Of a stretch of 64,000 bases of DNA, positions 8,529 to 17,141 are shown in pieces. Within the stretch, counting starts at the first letter, position 1. Each line of letters opens with the position of its first letter. The position numbers and the translations under genes were made by a program. Source of the DNA: Undibacterium umbellatum. GTDB lineage: Bacteria > Pseudomonadota > Gammaproteobacteria > Burkholderiales > Burkholderiaceae_D. Location of the stretch: NCBI RefSeq assembly GCF_014284125.1, contig NZ_JACOFX010000015.1:102949-166948 (forward strand), written 5' to 3'. The notes beneath the pieces were generated by a model that saw nothing but the letters and a program-made list of their open reading frames with translations, did not search any database and was not told the DNA's origin.

Positions 8529-10619
8529 TTAAAAGTTGAGAGTCAGTCCAACACGCAACGCGCGCGGCTCTGCCGGATGGCTGTGTACATCATTGACAGC
8601 AGCAGCTTCACCCGGTAGCCGCGATGCGTAATAATAATCAACATCGCTAGCCTTGCGATTCAGGAGATTGAGCACTTCTGCAGTCAGTTTGACATTTTTG
8701 TTGATGGCATATGCCAGTTTGGCATTGACCAGCGTAGAAGCGGGAGAACGCACGCTATTGTCTTCAATTAAAGGGCGTCCGCCAAAATAGCGCAGACGCA
8801 AACCACATGACCATTTGTCGTGATTCATGCTGATGCCCACAGACGCCGTGCGCTCTATGGAACCCGGTACATACTGACCAGCCATATCATGATCGCGAAA
8901 ACGGGTGCGCGAGATGGCAAAATCAGCATCGATAATAAGACCCTGGGACGCTGTGTAATAGTTGGCGATTTCTATACCGGTGCGGCGGCTGGGTCGGCTG
9001 GCTTCTGTCGTGCCGGCATCACCAGTGAACAAAAGCTCAGAGGCTATATCCAGCTGCCATAAGGACAGCGAGGTTTGCAAATTTTTCGCCAGGCCATTGA
9101 GGCGGACTCCCAATTCCTTGCCCGTGGCTTTTACCAATGGGCTGGCCCTGGTTACAATATTGCCATCTGCATCTGTCGTCAGGCCAGTTTTCGGGTTCAC
9201 AGTTTGCGTCGTGCCGCGCGCATCATTGCTATGGAAACCCTGGCCCCAGTTGGCATACATTTCCGTATCCTTGTTCAGGCTGAAGATGAGCGACATTTTT
9301 GGGCTGAAAATATGCGCATTGAGTTTGCCGGAATTGGCGGCCAGATTGCTGTTGACATCAAAGCTATACCTGTCTGCACGCAGGCCAGTCACCGTACGTA
9401 ACCAGGGTTGCCATACCGTGGTGTTGGAGATGTATAGGGCAGAACTGGATTGTTTGACCTTATCTTCCCGCGTGGTAGAAATTAACTCCTGCGCTTTGGT
9501 ACTGTACAAACCCACTGGTGACAGGCGGTCTGCTCTGAATTGCACTCCTATGCTGGTTTCAGAGTCAAAACCTGCCAGCTTGTGTGTCCATTGACGTTCG
9601 CCATCCCAGCCAAATACCGTGCGTTGTTCAGTCTGGCGGAACTGGTCACCATTCTCCGCATCGTCCAGCGCATAGGTGAAGTTGCTGTGTAAGTCGAGAT
9701 GTGAACGTATCAGGTAGGCATTTGCCTTGATGCTGCCACCATCGAGCTGACGTTTCCAGTTCATCGACAGGCTATAACGGGCTGTCTTGCCGCCATCTGT
9801 AGGATCTATGCTGCCAAATCTATCCAGCAAGCCAGCATTCACGGCACGTTGCGGTATCTGGTCGGTGGAACGCCAGGACGCTTGCATGGCCATGGCTGCC
9901 AGCCGTAAGTCATCTTTATTGTTTGTCCAACTGTAAGATATCAAGGCATTGATGCGCTTGAAGTTTTCTGGCGTAATCCAGGGCCCATCCTGGCCTGATA
10001 TGTCCAGCCCACCCAGTAAAACGCCAGGGCCAGTGTTGATGGAGTTGGCCAGCAATGCGCGGCGATAACGGTTTTGCCCGAATTCCACGCTGGCCAGGCC
10101 TTGTTTCAGGCTGCGTTTGTAGTCAAATGTGGCGGCACCGGCAGCCGAGAAATCACCTTCTTCAGCATAGTAGGTGCCTTTTTTGTAGCGTATGGTATGG
10201 ATCAGTTCAGGTATTAAAAAATTCAGGTCGGAATAGCCTTGCCCATGCGCATGGCTGGGCATATTGACTGGCATGCCGAGTACGCTGGAACGGAAATCAG
10301 TGCCGTGATCCAGATTGAATCCACGCAAATAATATTGATTGGCTTTGCCATCTCCAGAATGCTGGGTGACGATCATGCCGGGTACGGCTTCGAGTAATTC
10401 AGCGGTACGTCCCAGCGGCCGGTTCTCTAGCTGAGCGGCCGTGATCATACCCTGGTTCGCTGAATCAGCCAGGCCTATCTGGGTGCCCGTACTGCCTGCG
10501 ATGATGACGGTCGCCAGCGAGTCGCTGGTATTGCCTTGTACGCCACCAGCATGCGCCTGCATTCCAACCAAGGGCACAAAAGTAATGCAGATAAAGCCTG
10601 ATTTCAGTAGTGAGCGCAT
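8529..10619 (-). CDS. TonB-dependent outer-membrane receptor (DUF4331 operon)
   Basis: A 696-residue outer-membrane receptor. It has a signal peptide (about 1-24, ending AHA), a plug domain (AQLENRPLGRTAELLEAVPG, then QYYLRGFNLDHGTDF), and a 22-strand-type barrel ending in the C-terminal aromatic signature LTLNF. Such receptors take up metal chelates, cobalamin or other nutrients using TonB energy. No recognisable TonB box was picked out. The neighbours (HupE/UreJ-like metal-family protein, TPR protein, DUF4331 protein) suggest a metal or metal complex as substrate, but nothing in the barrel proves it. The start is supported by a short GGA ribosome-binding site. Confidence 0.9.
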   Translation of the reverse strand: MRSLLKSGFICITFVPLVGMQAHAGGVQGNTSDSLATVIIAGSTGTQIGLADSANQGMITAAQLENRPLGRTAELLEAVPGMIVTQHSGDGKANQYYLRGFNLDHGTDFRSSVLGMPVNMPSHAHGQGYSDLNFLIPELIHTIRYKKGTYYAEEGDFSAAGAATFDYKRSLKQGLASVEFGQNRYRRALLANSINTGPGVLLGGLDISGQDGPWITPENFKRINALISYSWTNNKDDLRLAAMAMQASWRSTDQIPQRAVNAGLLDRFGSIDPTDGGKTARYSLSMNWKRQLDGGSIKANAYLIRSHLDLHSNFTYALDDAENGDQFRQTEQRTVFGWDGERQWTHKLAGFDSETSIGVQFRADRLSPVGLYSTKAQELISTTREDKVKQSSSALYISNTTVWQPWLRTVTGLRADRYSFDVNSNLAANSGKLNAHIFSPKMSLIFSLNKDTEMYANWGQGFHSNDARGTTQTVNPKTGLTTDADGNIVTRASPLVKATGKELGVRLNGLAKNLQTSLSLWQLDIASELLFTGDAGTTEASRPSRRTGIEIANYYTASQGLIIDADFAISRTRFRDHDMAGQYVPGSIERTASVGISMNHDKWSCGLRLRYFGGRPLIEDNSVRSPASTLVNAKLAYAINKNVKLTAEVLNLLNRKASDVDYYYASRLPGEAAAVNDVHSHPAEPRALRVGLTLNF

Positions 10620-10708
10620 TTCAGTTCCGGAGAATAAATAAATGGCAAAATATTTGGAACCAGCCCGACAAAGCGAGTGACATAGGTCGGGCCGGGGTTT
10701 GCAATCTG

Positions 10709-10975
10709 CTAGTTGATGGTTACCGGTTCAGTAGCTTCTGGCGCAGTCACCATTGCCGCATCGATGGCTTGCGGTTCTGCCGTATCCGCGCTGGTACTGA
10801 ACAAATTCAGTACATATTGCGTGAATGTATCGATAGTAGAAGTGACAGGTATCGTGGTTCCGGTACCAGTACCAGTGCCCGCATTGCTGGCCGCAGGGCT
10901 GCTGCTGCCTCCGCAAGCGGACAGCATGAGCGTCAGCGCAGTGCCGACGATCAGATAATAATGTCTTGCTTTCAT
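10709..10975 (-). CDS. Small lipoprotein in DUF4331 operon
   Basis: An 88-residue protein with a clear lipobox (LSAC, Cys21) followed by GGSSSPAAS, a flexible Gly/Thr-rich linker and a short hydrophilic domain. Lipidation at Cys21 would anchor it in the inner or outer membrane. A good ribosome-binding site (gaaggag) precedes the ATG. It is 40 nt downstream of the DUF4331 gene and 89 nt upstream of the TonB-receptor gene. I do not recognise a family; it may be a small accessory subunit of the operon's system. Confidence 0.72.
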   Translation of the reverse strand: MKARHYYLIVGTALTLMLSACGGSSSPAASNAGTGTGTGTTIPVTSTIDTFTQYVLNLFSTSADTAEPQAIDAAMVTAPEATEPVTIN

Positions 10976-11015
10976 GATTACTCCTTCAGTATGTTGCGCA
11001 AAATGAACGAAACGC

Positions 11016-12518
11016 TTAGCGTTTCAGTGCACCGGCCACAGGGGTTTTCAGGTAAGGGAAGGCATTGTCCGTATAGCTGCTGTCGAGATAGGCACCGTCA
11101 GTGAAATCAAGGCTGCCAGCTGGTGCATCAGCCGGTACGCAGCCTATGCTGAGTGTGCACAATCTGCCCATGACCACGCGCAAGGCAATATCGACTACGT
11201 CATCACCAGGGCGGCGACCATTAGGGAAACCGGCGCTGTCGCCACCTATGACACCCAGGCGATTTTGTGTAGCACTGACAGGCGTCGTTGTATTCAGGCG
11301 CAGCATTTCAGATGGCGTGACCGTTGCTGGCTGATTAACACCCTTGATACCGGTCAGGAAAGTCGCGACCAGATCATTACGCGGGAAGTTGGTCGGTGCT
11401 TTGGCGCCAGCACTGCCAAAGAAGACTTCGACCAGCGCAGGCAGGGTCGGGTTTGTCACATAGTTCAGGAACTGCGCATCACCACTAGGTTTGCTGTGAT
11501 TGAACTGGTCCTTGTCCTTAAGGCCAATGACAACTTCATTCACCAGCGGCATGCCAAGACGGGATACCTGCGTCCATGCACCGCCTTCCTTGGATGCCGC
11601 ACCAGTGCTGCTCGGTGTCGGGTTGATGGCGCGACCCTGACGCAGGCTGGCCGTGGTCCAGCCACCGATGACGGCTTCCTTGCCATTGGTCAGGCAGGTC
11701 GTCGGCACTTCCATTTCTATCGCGGTGACGTTTTTCATGGCCAGGTCGTCACGCCCGGCTTTCTCTGCATTGGGATCAAATGCCGTGGCAGGTGCCTTGA
11801 TATTGATGAGATCAAAAGTCTCACCGAGGTTGACCACGAAGGGGTCCTTGCGTTGACCAACAAAGACCTTGCCTGGCGTCGCGCAGCCGGGGATGTTGAT
11901 GGCAAACACATGCTTGGCCGCATAGCCGGCATAGTCAGGGATGGATTTATTGCCTATGTAGTCGACAGGCTTGTCAAAGGTAGTAGAGCCAGTCGTGGCA
12001 TTGGTGACGGCCTGACGAGTACCAGTACGACGGTCACCTGTCACCATGGTGACGGTATAGGTTTCACGCACGTTCAAGCCAGCCGCATTGACGCCATCAA
12101 TCGCGCCCCCATTAATCACCAGCGGTACAGAGACTTTCTTGCCACCCACAGTGAATTGGGCATCATTATTGGTATTAGTGAAGCGGAACTGGAAAGTCAG
12201 ATGCTCTTTGCCATCACCGACATTGTCGATATGGATTTCATACAGCGCATCAGGGTCCATGGAAAAATAATTCGGACCGCCGTAAGCATCTTGCAGGGGG
12301 GAGTAATTGGCGATCAGGGTAGTAAAGGCACTGCGGTTTGCTTCATAGCTGCGGAACATATAAAAGTCTGCTGCATCCACTTTTGGGTGGCGGGTAATAA
12401 ACGGTGCTTCGCGGTGGCTGGAAGCTTGTGCAGGCAGGGATGCAATGCCGCTTAAACTTCCTGCGGTGACAACGGCGAGCAGAATTTTTTGAGGGAATCC
12501 CGATGTTACTTGTCTCAT
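11016..12518 (-). CDS. DUF4331 domain protein, secreted
   Basis: A 500-residue secreted protein with a signal peptide (about 1-32) whose mature end begins SSHREAPFI, the hallmark of the DUF4331 family, followed by DAADFYMFRSYE. The family has no known function to my knowledge. The sequence has several acidic loops and a pair of distant Cys (GCATPG, TTCLTNG), suggesting a disulphide-bonded secreted beta-rich protein. The ATG at 12518 is preferred over a TTG two codons upstream because the strong site aaggag sits 6 nt before it. It is the first gene of a five-gene operon that continues with a lipoprotein, a TonB-dependent receptor, a TPR protein and a HupE/UreJ-like protein. Confidence 0.88.
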   Translation of the reverse strand: MRQVTSGFPQKILLAVVTAGSLSGIASLPAQASSHREAPFITRHPKVDAADFYMFRSYEANRSAFTTLIANYSPLQDAYGGPNYFSMDPDALYEIHIDNVGDGKEHLTFQFRFTNTNNDAQFTVGGKKVSVPLVINGGAIDGVNAAGLNVRETYTVTMVTGDRRTGTRQAVTNATTGSTTFDKPVDYIGNKSIPDYAGYAAKHVFAINIPGCATPGKVFVGQRKDPFVVNLGETFDLINIKAPATAFDPNAEKAGRDDLAMKNVTAIEMEVPTTCLTNGKEAVIGGWTTASLRQGRAINPTPSSTGAASKEGGAWTQVSRLGMPLVNEVVIGLKDKDQFNHSKPSGDAQFLNYVTNPTLPALVEVFFGSAGAKAPTNFPRNDLVATFLTGIKGVNQPATVTPSEMLRLNTTTPVSATQNRLGVIGGDSAGFPNGRRPGDDVVDIALRVVMGRLCTLSIGCVPADAPAGSLDFTDGAYLDSSYTDNAFPYLKTPVAGALKR

Positions 12519-12839
12519 GACCAACTCCTTAAGTGTAGGAAAAATGCCTCATGTTATTGAAAATAATCGCGAGGGCATTCTTGATACGCAGGCTGCTGAA
12601 GTTTGGATTCAGGTTTTTTTAAAGAAATTACACAATTTTTTTCACGTGATTCCTGGTCAGGCGCCTGTTAAGACGCTGAAACAAAATACAGACAAGACGC
12701 AAACAAACCATAAACAAGGAATTTGCACATTTTGCAAATATCGCTATACTCCATGTTCCCCTCTTGGCGCTGCTGCTAGAGGTACAAATGCCCCCGAATC
12801 GCCGGAGGCGCACCTGTACTTCAAATTTTGGTAGCAGCT
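12519..12839. other. Divergent intergenic region, DUF4331 operon / rtcB
   Basis: This 321-nt AT-rich gap between divergent genes should contain both promoters. I see no gene. Homopolymer T and A tracts lie around 12611-12650. I could not assign a promoter or operator with confidence. Confidence 0.4.
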
Positions 12840-14231
12840 ATGACTTCTATATCCCGTTTACAATCTGCCCTGCAAAGACAGGGCATCCAGGTTGAACATG
12901 CCAATGGCATATTTAAACTTCACAATGAACATGCGCAGGCGACAGTGTTGTTGCCTGACACTCTTCCGCTGGAAGAAAAAGCAGTAAAACAATTGATGGC
13001 TTTTGCCGCCGTCAAATCCGCCGATGGCCATCATGCAGTGTGCAAGGCTTGCGCTACGCCTGACTTTCATCCCGGTAGTATTGCGCCGGTAGGTTCCATC
13101 GTTGCGACAGATGCTGGTTTTGTCATTCCCGCTGCCATAGGCACGGATATCAATTGCGGCATGCGTTTGCTGACGACAGGCTTTAATTTATCCCAGGTCA
13201 GCCAGCGCAAACCTGCGTTGATACGCCAGTTACAACGCGTCTTGCTGGAAAATGGCAGGGATGTGCCCGCTCATGCCAAGGCCTTTGCTGCGCTCAGTGA
13301 TGCCGGTCCTTCGGCTTTTCTGGACAGTTTGCCGGACAGTGGCATCTGGTCGACGGCGGACCGCGACCGCCTGCAACAAGAACTTACCGCCTGCATAGGC
13401 TTGCAAGAATTTGGCGGCGCCCGCCGCTATGCACCCGAGGCATGGTTCAATCGCGACGGCATCGTGCGCGACCCTGGCCTGGGTACGCCGGGTGGTGGTA
13501 ATCACTTTGTCGAGTTGCAGATCGTCGAAGAGGTCTTTGATCGCCACCTGGCTTATCGCGCTGGCCTGGCCAAGGACGATATCGTGGTTATGATACATAG
13601 CGGTTCTCGCGATGTGGGTTTCTATGTAGGGCAACGCTGGATGGACAGGGCCAGGGCAGAATGGCCTGTTGGTCTCAAACATCCTGACACTGCCTTGTAT
13701 GGACTTAGCGGTGAACTGGCCGAAGAATACCTGCAAGCAATGGGCGTGGCAGCGCGCTATGCCTGGGCTAATCGCATGGTGCTGGCAGAACTGGTCAGGC
13801 AACAGCTGCAGCTCGTGCTGGGTCATGCCAAATCTTCCCTGATTGTGGACGTGCCTCACAATGTCATCTTGCGCGAGCATGGCATGAATATCCACAGGAA
13901 GGGTGCAACCCCGGCACGTAATGGTGATCTGGCCCTGATACCTGGCTCCATGGGTGATGCCAGCTACCTGGTAGAGGGACTGGGCAACTCTGAATGGTTA
14001 TGGTCTTGCAGCCATGGTGCGGGGCGGCGCGTTCGCAGACAGGATGTAAGGCGTATGCGCCATGACAATGCCGACGCCAGTTGGCAATGCGTGACATTGC
14101 GGGAAGAGCGCAGGGTGGAAGAAGCGCCGCAAGCCTATAAACCCATAGGCCCGGTGATAGAAGCACAAGAAACCGCGGGCTTGATCAAGGCTGCAGTCAG
14201 GCTCAAGCCCTGGGTGACATTCAAGGCTTAA
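12840..14231 (+). CDS. rtcB: RtcB family RNA ligase
   Basis: RtcB joins RNA 2',3'-cyclic phosphate (or 3'-phosphate) ends to 5'-OH ends using GTP and Mn2+, in RNA repair. The 463-residue product shows the family blocks: DFHPG (H77), GTDINCGMR (Cys106, a metal ligand in the family), GGGNHFVE, MIHSGSRDVG, and NIHRKGATPAR, which holds the His-Lys-Gly-Ala element near the guanylated His. The start at ATG 12840 is chosen over an in-frame TTG at 12828; neither has a strong ribosome-binding site. No RtcA cyclase or RtcR regulator gene adjoins it, so it is not the classic sigma-54 rtc operon. The gene ends in a strong terminator. Confidence 0.9.
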   Translation: MTSISRLQSALQRQGIQVEHANGIFKLHNEHAQATVLLPDTLPLEEKAVKQLMAFAAVKSADGHHAVCKACATPDFHPGSIAPVGSIVATDAGFVIPAAIGTDINCGMRLLTTGFNLSQVSQRKPALIRQLQRVLLENGRDVPAHAKAFAALSDAGPSAFLDSLPDSGIWSTADRDRLQQELTACIGLQEFGGARRYAPEAWFNRDGIVRDPGLGTPGGGNHFVELQIVEEVFDRHLAYRAGLAKDDIVVMIHSGSRDVGFYVGQRWMDRARAEWPVGLKHPDTALYGLSGELAEEYLQAMGVAARYAWANRMVLAELVRQQLQLVLGHAKSSLIVDVPHNVILREHGMNIHRKGATPARNGDLALIPGSMGDASYLVEGLGNSEWLWSCSHGAGRRVRRQDVRRMRHDNADASWQCVTLREERRVEEAPQAYKPIGPVIEAQETAGLIKAAVRLKPWVTFKA

Positions 14232-14244
14232 ACGCAATGTGCAA

Positions 14245-14288
14245 TAAAAAATCCCCGCGCAATCATCATTTGGCGGGGATTTTTTTAT
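14245..14288. terminator. Bidirectional terminator, rtcB / peptide transporter
   Basis: Stem aaaaatccccgc / gcggggattttt with T- and A-tracts on both sides, between convergent genes. Confidence 0.85.
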
Positions 14289-14300
14289 GCAGCGCGCAGC

Positions 14301-15830
14301 TTAGTGGATGCCGTGCATTTTTTTTGCCATCCATTTATTCAACAGCATCAGGACGCAGCCAGCCGTGATAGGGATAATCGTGAATATCAGGAAGAACACG
14401 GACAATGAATATTCTTTCGAGATTGCTCCGATATAACTGCCGCTGTAACCAGCCAGTTTATTCGCGATCGCTGTGTTCAGAAACCACACGCCAAACATCA
14501 GGCCCAGCAAACGTTGTGGAGCCAGCTTACTGATGTATGACAGGCCAACCGGGGAGATGCACAGCTCGCCCATGGTATGGAAGAAGTAAGCTGCAATCAG
14601 GAAAATCATACTGACGCCTGCAGTTTTTGCGCCTGCGGGGATGCTCGCAGCACCATACGACAAAGCAGCAAAACCTAGGCCCAGCAGTATCAGGCCAACA
14701 CCAAACTTGATCGGCCCACTAGGATTCCAGTGTTTTTCCCACAACTTGGAAAACATCGGTGCCAGGATCACCAGGAAGAAAGAGTTCAATACACCGAACC
14801 AACTTGCGGGAACATCAGACTGCTCAAGCGCAAACTCGCGTTGCAACATCCAGACGACCAGCGCCCAGATTGCTCCTATGCAGGTGACCAGCAGTACATT
14901 CGACAGCAGGTAGCGTTTGGCAGTGCCAGCGAATAATTTGATTAACAGCCATGACAGAATGACGGTAGGTATGACAGTCATCAGGCTATTGATGATTTTG
15001 AACACCATGCCGCTGGTCCCGACCAGAGTGCGGTCAGTAAATTTATCCGCAAAAATTGTCATGGAGCCACCAGCCTGTTCAAATGCGAACCAGAAAAAGA
15101 TGGTGAAGAAAGAAAATACGCAAATCGCCAACAGACGGTCGGCTACTATATGTGGCGCAGCTTCTTCAACTGCTACCACTTGAGTCGTTTGCTGGGACTT
15201 TGCCAGACCAATGTCACCAAATATACCCTGGCCAAAATAGAACTGGATTGCACCCAATAACATGAATGCACCGGCCAGGCCAAAGCCCATGGGCCAGGAG
15301 ATTTTTTCACCTATGTAGCCGCATAACAGGATACCGAAGAAAGCGCCAGAGTTCACGCCCATGTAGAACAAAGTATAACCACCATCACGGCCACCTTCAT
15401 TTTCCTTGGTATACAACTGACCAACGATGGCAGAGATATTTGGTTTGAACAAACCAGTACCTGCAACCACCAGGCCCAGGCCGGTGTAGAACATCGCCGG
15501 AGTTTCAAACAACAGACAGGCGTGTCCGGCTGCGATGATGAATCCTCCAAGTACAACAGAACGTCTGCTACCTAATATCTTGTCTGCAATATAACCACCC
15601 AGGATAGGGGTCAGATATACCAGGCCGGTATACCAGCCATATAGGGAAAGAGCTTGCTCGTCACTCCATCCCCAACCGCCATCAACCAGCTTGCTGGTCA
15701 GGAACAGCACGATCAGCGCGCGCATGCCGTAGTAAGAAAACCGTTCCCACATTTCTGTAAAGAACAGGACGAACAAGCTATCCGGGTGTCCCAGAATAGT
15801 GTGTGCACCTGGCGTTTGAATTTGGTTCAA
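14301..15830 (-). CDS. Proton-dependent oligopeptide transporter (POT/PTR2 family MFS)
   Basis: An inner-membrane symporter that imports di- and tripeptides with protons. The product of about 509 residues has some 14 hydrophobic segments and the POT signatures: FFTEMWERFSYYGMRALIVLF in the first helix, and GTGLFKPNIS. It resembles E. coli DtpA/DtpB in length. I place the start at TTG 15830 because ggagag lies 4-6 nt before it; an in-frame TTG at 15842 lacks such a site. The gene stands alone, but suits the many secreted peptidases in this window. It is divergent from the small Cys-motif peptide gene at 16325, with almost 500 nt between them. Confidence 0.9.
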   Translation of the reverse strand: MNQIQTPGAHTILGHPDSLFVLFFTEMWERFSYYGMRALIVLFLTSKLVDGGWGWSDEQALSLYGWYTGLVYLTPILGGYIADKILGSRRSVVLGGFIIAAGHACLLFETPAMFYTGLGLVVAGTGLFKPNISAIVGQLYTKENEGGRDGGYTLFYMGVNSGAFFGILLCGYIGEKISWPMGFGLAGAFMLLGAIQFYFGQGIFGDIGLAKSQQTTQVVAVEEAAPHIVADRLLAICVFSFFTIFFWFAFEQAGGSMTIFADKFTDRTLVGTSGMVFKIINSLMTVIPTVILSWLLIKLFAGTAKRYLLSNVLLVTCIGAIWALVVWMLQREFALEQSDVPASWFGVLNSFFLVILAPMFSKLWEKHWNPSGPIKFGVGLILLGLGFAALSYGAASIPAGAKTAGVSMIFLIAAYFFHTMGELCISPVGLSYISKLAPQRLLGLMFGVWFLNTAIANKLAGYSGSYIGAISKEYSLSVFFLIFTIIPITAGCVLMLLNKWMAKKMHGIH

Positions 15831-16324
15831 AGTGCTCTCCAATAGTTTTTTAGTATAAAAGTCGCAGCCGGCCGCAAAATTTTTTTCAATGCGTGCCTTG
15901 AAATGATGTGAATTGCGTCAATTCGGCGCGTAGCTTACCACGACAAAATTCTCATATAAAAAGACATATGCTGCGCTGCAGCAAAAAATGCTGTGCTGAT
16001 TTCCACAAGCAGCTTTATTCAGGATGCAGCCATCCTCCCTCTGAAGAGCTGGCTTTTGCTAACAAAATAAATAATAAAAAAGCAAAGTTTCTGTGCAAGT
16101 GCAATAGTTAAATAGTGTTAATCGAAATATATTTGATGGTATTATTTTGTCGAATTAATATTTTCAAAAAAACATGTAAGCAAACTCTGGAGAGCAATAG
16201 CTTATAGAGCTGATAGAGCTTGGCAGGCGAGAGCGTAATGGTTTAATGAATTCCAGGCATTTGACTTGGGGGCGAATGCTCTGGTGTTGTGTTATTCCCT
16301 CATCAATCAATCAGGAGACTTTAG
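15831..16324. other. Long AT-rich intergenic region upstream of twin-CX3C peptide
   Basis: A 494-nt AT-rich gap. It contains a good promoter-like sequence at 16133-16161 (separate entry) and then about 160 nt of apparent 5' untranslated leader with short inverted repeats, including ccaggcatt (16253-16261) against aatgctctgg (16275-16284). A 67-codon reading frame at 15908 has no ribosome-binding site and is not called. The leader could fold, but I cannot match it to a known riboswitch. Confidence 0.4.
16133..16161 (+). promoter_or_regulatory. Predicted sigma-70 promoter of twin-CX3C peptide gene
   Basis: TTGATG (16133) and TAATAT (16156) are separated by exactly 17 nt, in an AT-rich setting. 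Transcription would start near 16168, leaving a leader of about 155 nt before the ATG at 16325. Confidence 0.45.
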
Positions 16325-16504
16325 ATGTTTAAATCAACAACAAAAAAATTAATTGCTCTGGCTTTGGCAATTGGCTGCAGTGCTGCATTTGCTTACCCGC
16401 CTCCCTATTTTTTCTGCAATAAGGAATGCATCAAGCAAGCCCCACGCGGCTCTGCTGAATACCAGCAATGCATGACCGATTGCCTGTCTGATTATCCTCA
16501 ATAA
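16325..16504 (+). CDS. Small secreted twin-CX3C peptide (module copy 1)
   Basis: A 59-residue gene with a strong ribosome-binding site (aggag, 9 nt before ATG). The product has a signal peptide (MFKSTTKKL, then a hydrophobic core ending AAFA, cleavage after about residue 23). The mature peptide of about 36 residues begins YPPPYFF and has exactly four Cys after the cleavage site: C31-X3-C35 and C49-X3-C53, 13 residues apart. This CX3C-X13-CX3C spacing is that of a disulphide-stapled helical hairpin (alpha-hairpinin or small-TIM type). Downstream, after two hairpins, comes a tethered glutaredoxin-like gene. A second, longer twin-CX3C protein at 47025 has the same kind of neighbour. Function is unknown; antimicrobial peptide, metal carrier and envelope redox partner are all open. 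Confidence 0.75.
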   Translation: MFKSTTKKLIALALAIGCSAAFAYPPPYFFCNKECIKQAPRGSAEYQQCMTDCLSDYPQ

Positions 16505-16533
16505 TCTGTTTCAAAGACTGAGGCGCGATGAGT

Positions 16534-16616
16534 AAGGCCTGCTCTTGGGCAGGCCATTCCGTGTGACTCGTCAAAAATAGTGATCATCAGCTTCAGGCTG
16601 GTGATCACTATCTTTT
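16534..16616 (+). promoter_or_regulatory. Two hairpins between peptide and glutaredoxin-like gene
   Basis: The first hairpin is ggcctgc / gcaggcc (16536-16555). The second is a 15-bp stem, atagtgatcatcagc (16577-16591) against gctggtgatcactat (16597-16611), with one G-T pair, preceded by an A-run and followed by cttttcc. The second resembles a leaky terminator and could make the peptide mRNA more abundant than that of the downstream gene, or protect its 3' end. Confidence 0.5.
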
Positions 16617-16645
16617 CCATTCAACTTTTTGATCCGGGATGCAGT

Positions 16646-17044
16646 GTGAAAATAGCAAGAACGATACTGAGCTATGCTGGGATAATCGCCGTAGGCTTAT
16701 TGATAGGCTATGTCGCGCCGCGTCTTCCCATGTGGTTGAAACCTGCTTATCAGGAAGGCGATTATTCAACTCACTTCCAGAATACCAAAAGCAAGGTTCT
16801 CCTGTATGGCACAGTCAGTTGCAGTTTTTGTCAAAAAACACGGGCTTATTTTGATGAAAAAAAGATCGAATTTGTGGAACTGGATGTAGAAAAGTCACCT
16901 GCTGCTGCCGCCAGACATGCGGAACTGGGCGGTGAAGGAGTACCGGTCGTCATCATAGGCAAGCGCATGATACGTGGTTATCAGCCGGAAGTATTTCAAC
17001 AGGCTTTGCAGGCCATGGCCAAGATGCAGACGGCGGCAAAATGA
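16646..17044 (+). CDS. Membrane-tethered glutaredoxin-like thiol oxidoreductase (module copy 1)
   Basis: A 132-residue protein: short positive N-terminus (MKIAR), one membrane helix (about 6-27), a linker, and a glutaredoxin fold with active site C59-S-F-C62 (YGTVSCSFCQKT) and the cis-Pro block GVPVVIIG. The charge pattern places the redox domain in the periplasm, unusual for glutaredoxins, which normally work with cytosolic glutathione. The GTG at 16646 is chosen because it gives precisely the length (132) and layout of the paralogue at 47355-47753; an upstream in-frame GTG at 16580 falls inside the hairpin. The two paralogues share the pattern GDxSxH...LYGTxSCxxC. Its position just after a secreted four-Cys peptide suggests that it handles that peptide's disulphides; this is inference. 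Confidence 0.8.
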   Translation: MKIARTILSYAGIIAVGLLIGYVAPRLPMWLKPAYQEGDYSTHFQNTKSKVLLYGTVSCSFCQKTRAYFDEKKIEFVELDVEKSPAAAARHAELGGEGVPVVIIGKRMIRGYQPEVFQQALQAMAKMQTAAK

Positions 17045-17073
17045 TACGCCACCAGGCAACTGTCTCGCCCTAC

Positions 17074-17122
17074 ATAAAAAATATGGACATCAAACACAAG
17101 TGTTGATGTCCATTTCTTTTTA
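17074..17122. terminator. Bidirectional terminator, module 1 / chemoreceptor
   Basis: Stem atggacatcaa / ttgatgtccat flanked by an A-run on the left and ttcttttt on the right, between convergent genes. Confidence 0.8.
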
Positions 17123-17141
17123 CTGCCTGGCATATTGGAAA

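Noticed and set aside
11265..12455. A 396-codon plus-strand frame opposite the DUF4331 gene
   Set aside because: It is a shadow of the DUF4331 reading frame: no ribosome-binding site, no recognisable family, and the minus-strand gene has clear family motifs and signal peptide.
15908..16111. A 67-codon frame in the gap before the twin-CX3C peptide
   Set aside because: No ribosome-binding site, atypical composition, no recognisable feature; it ends before the predicted promoter.
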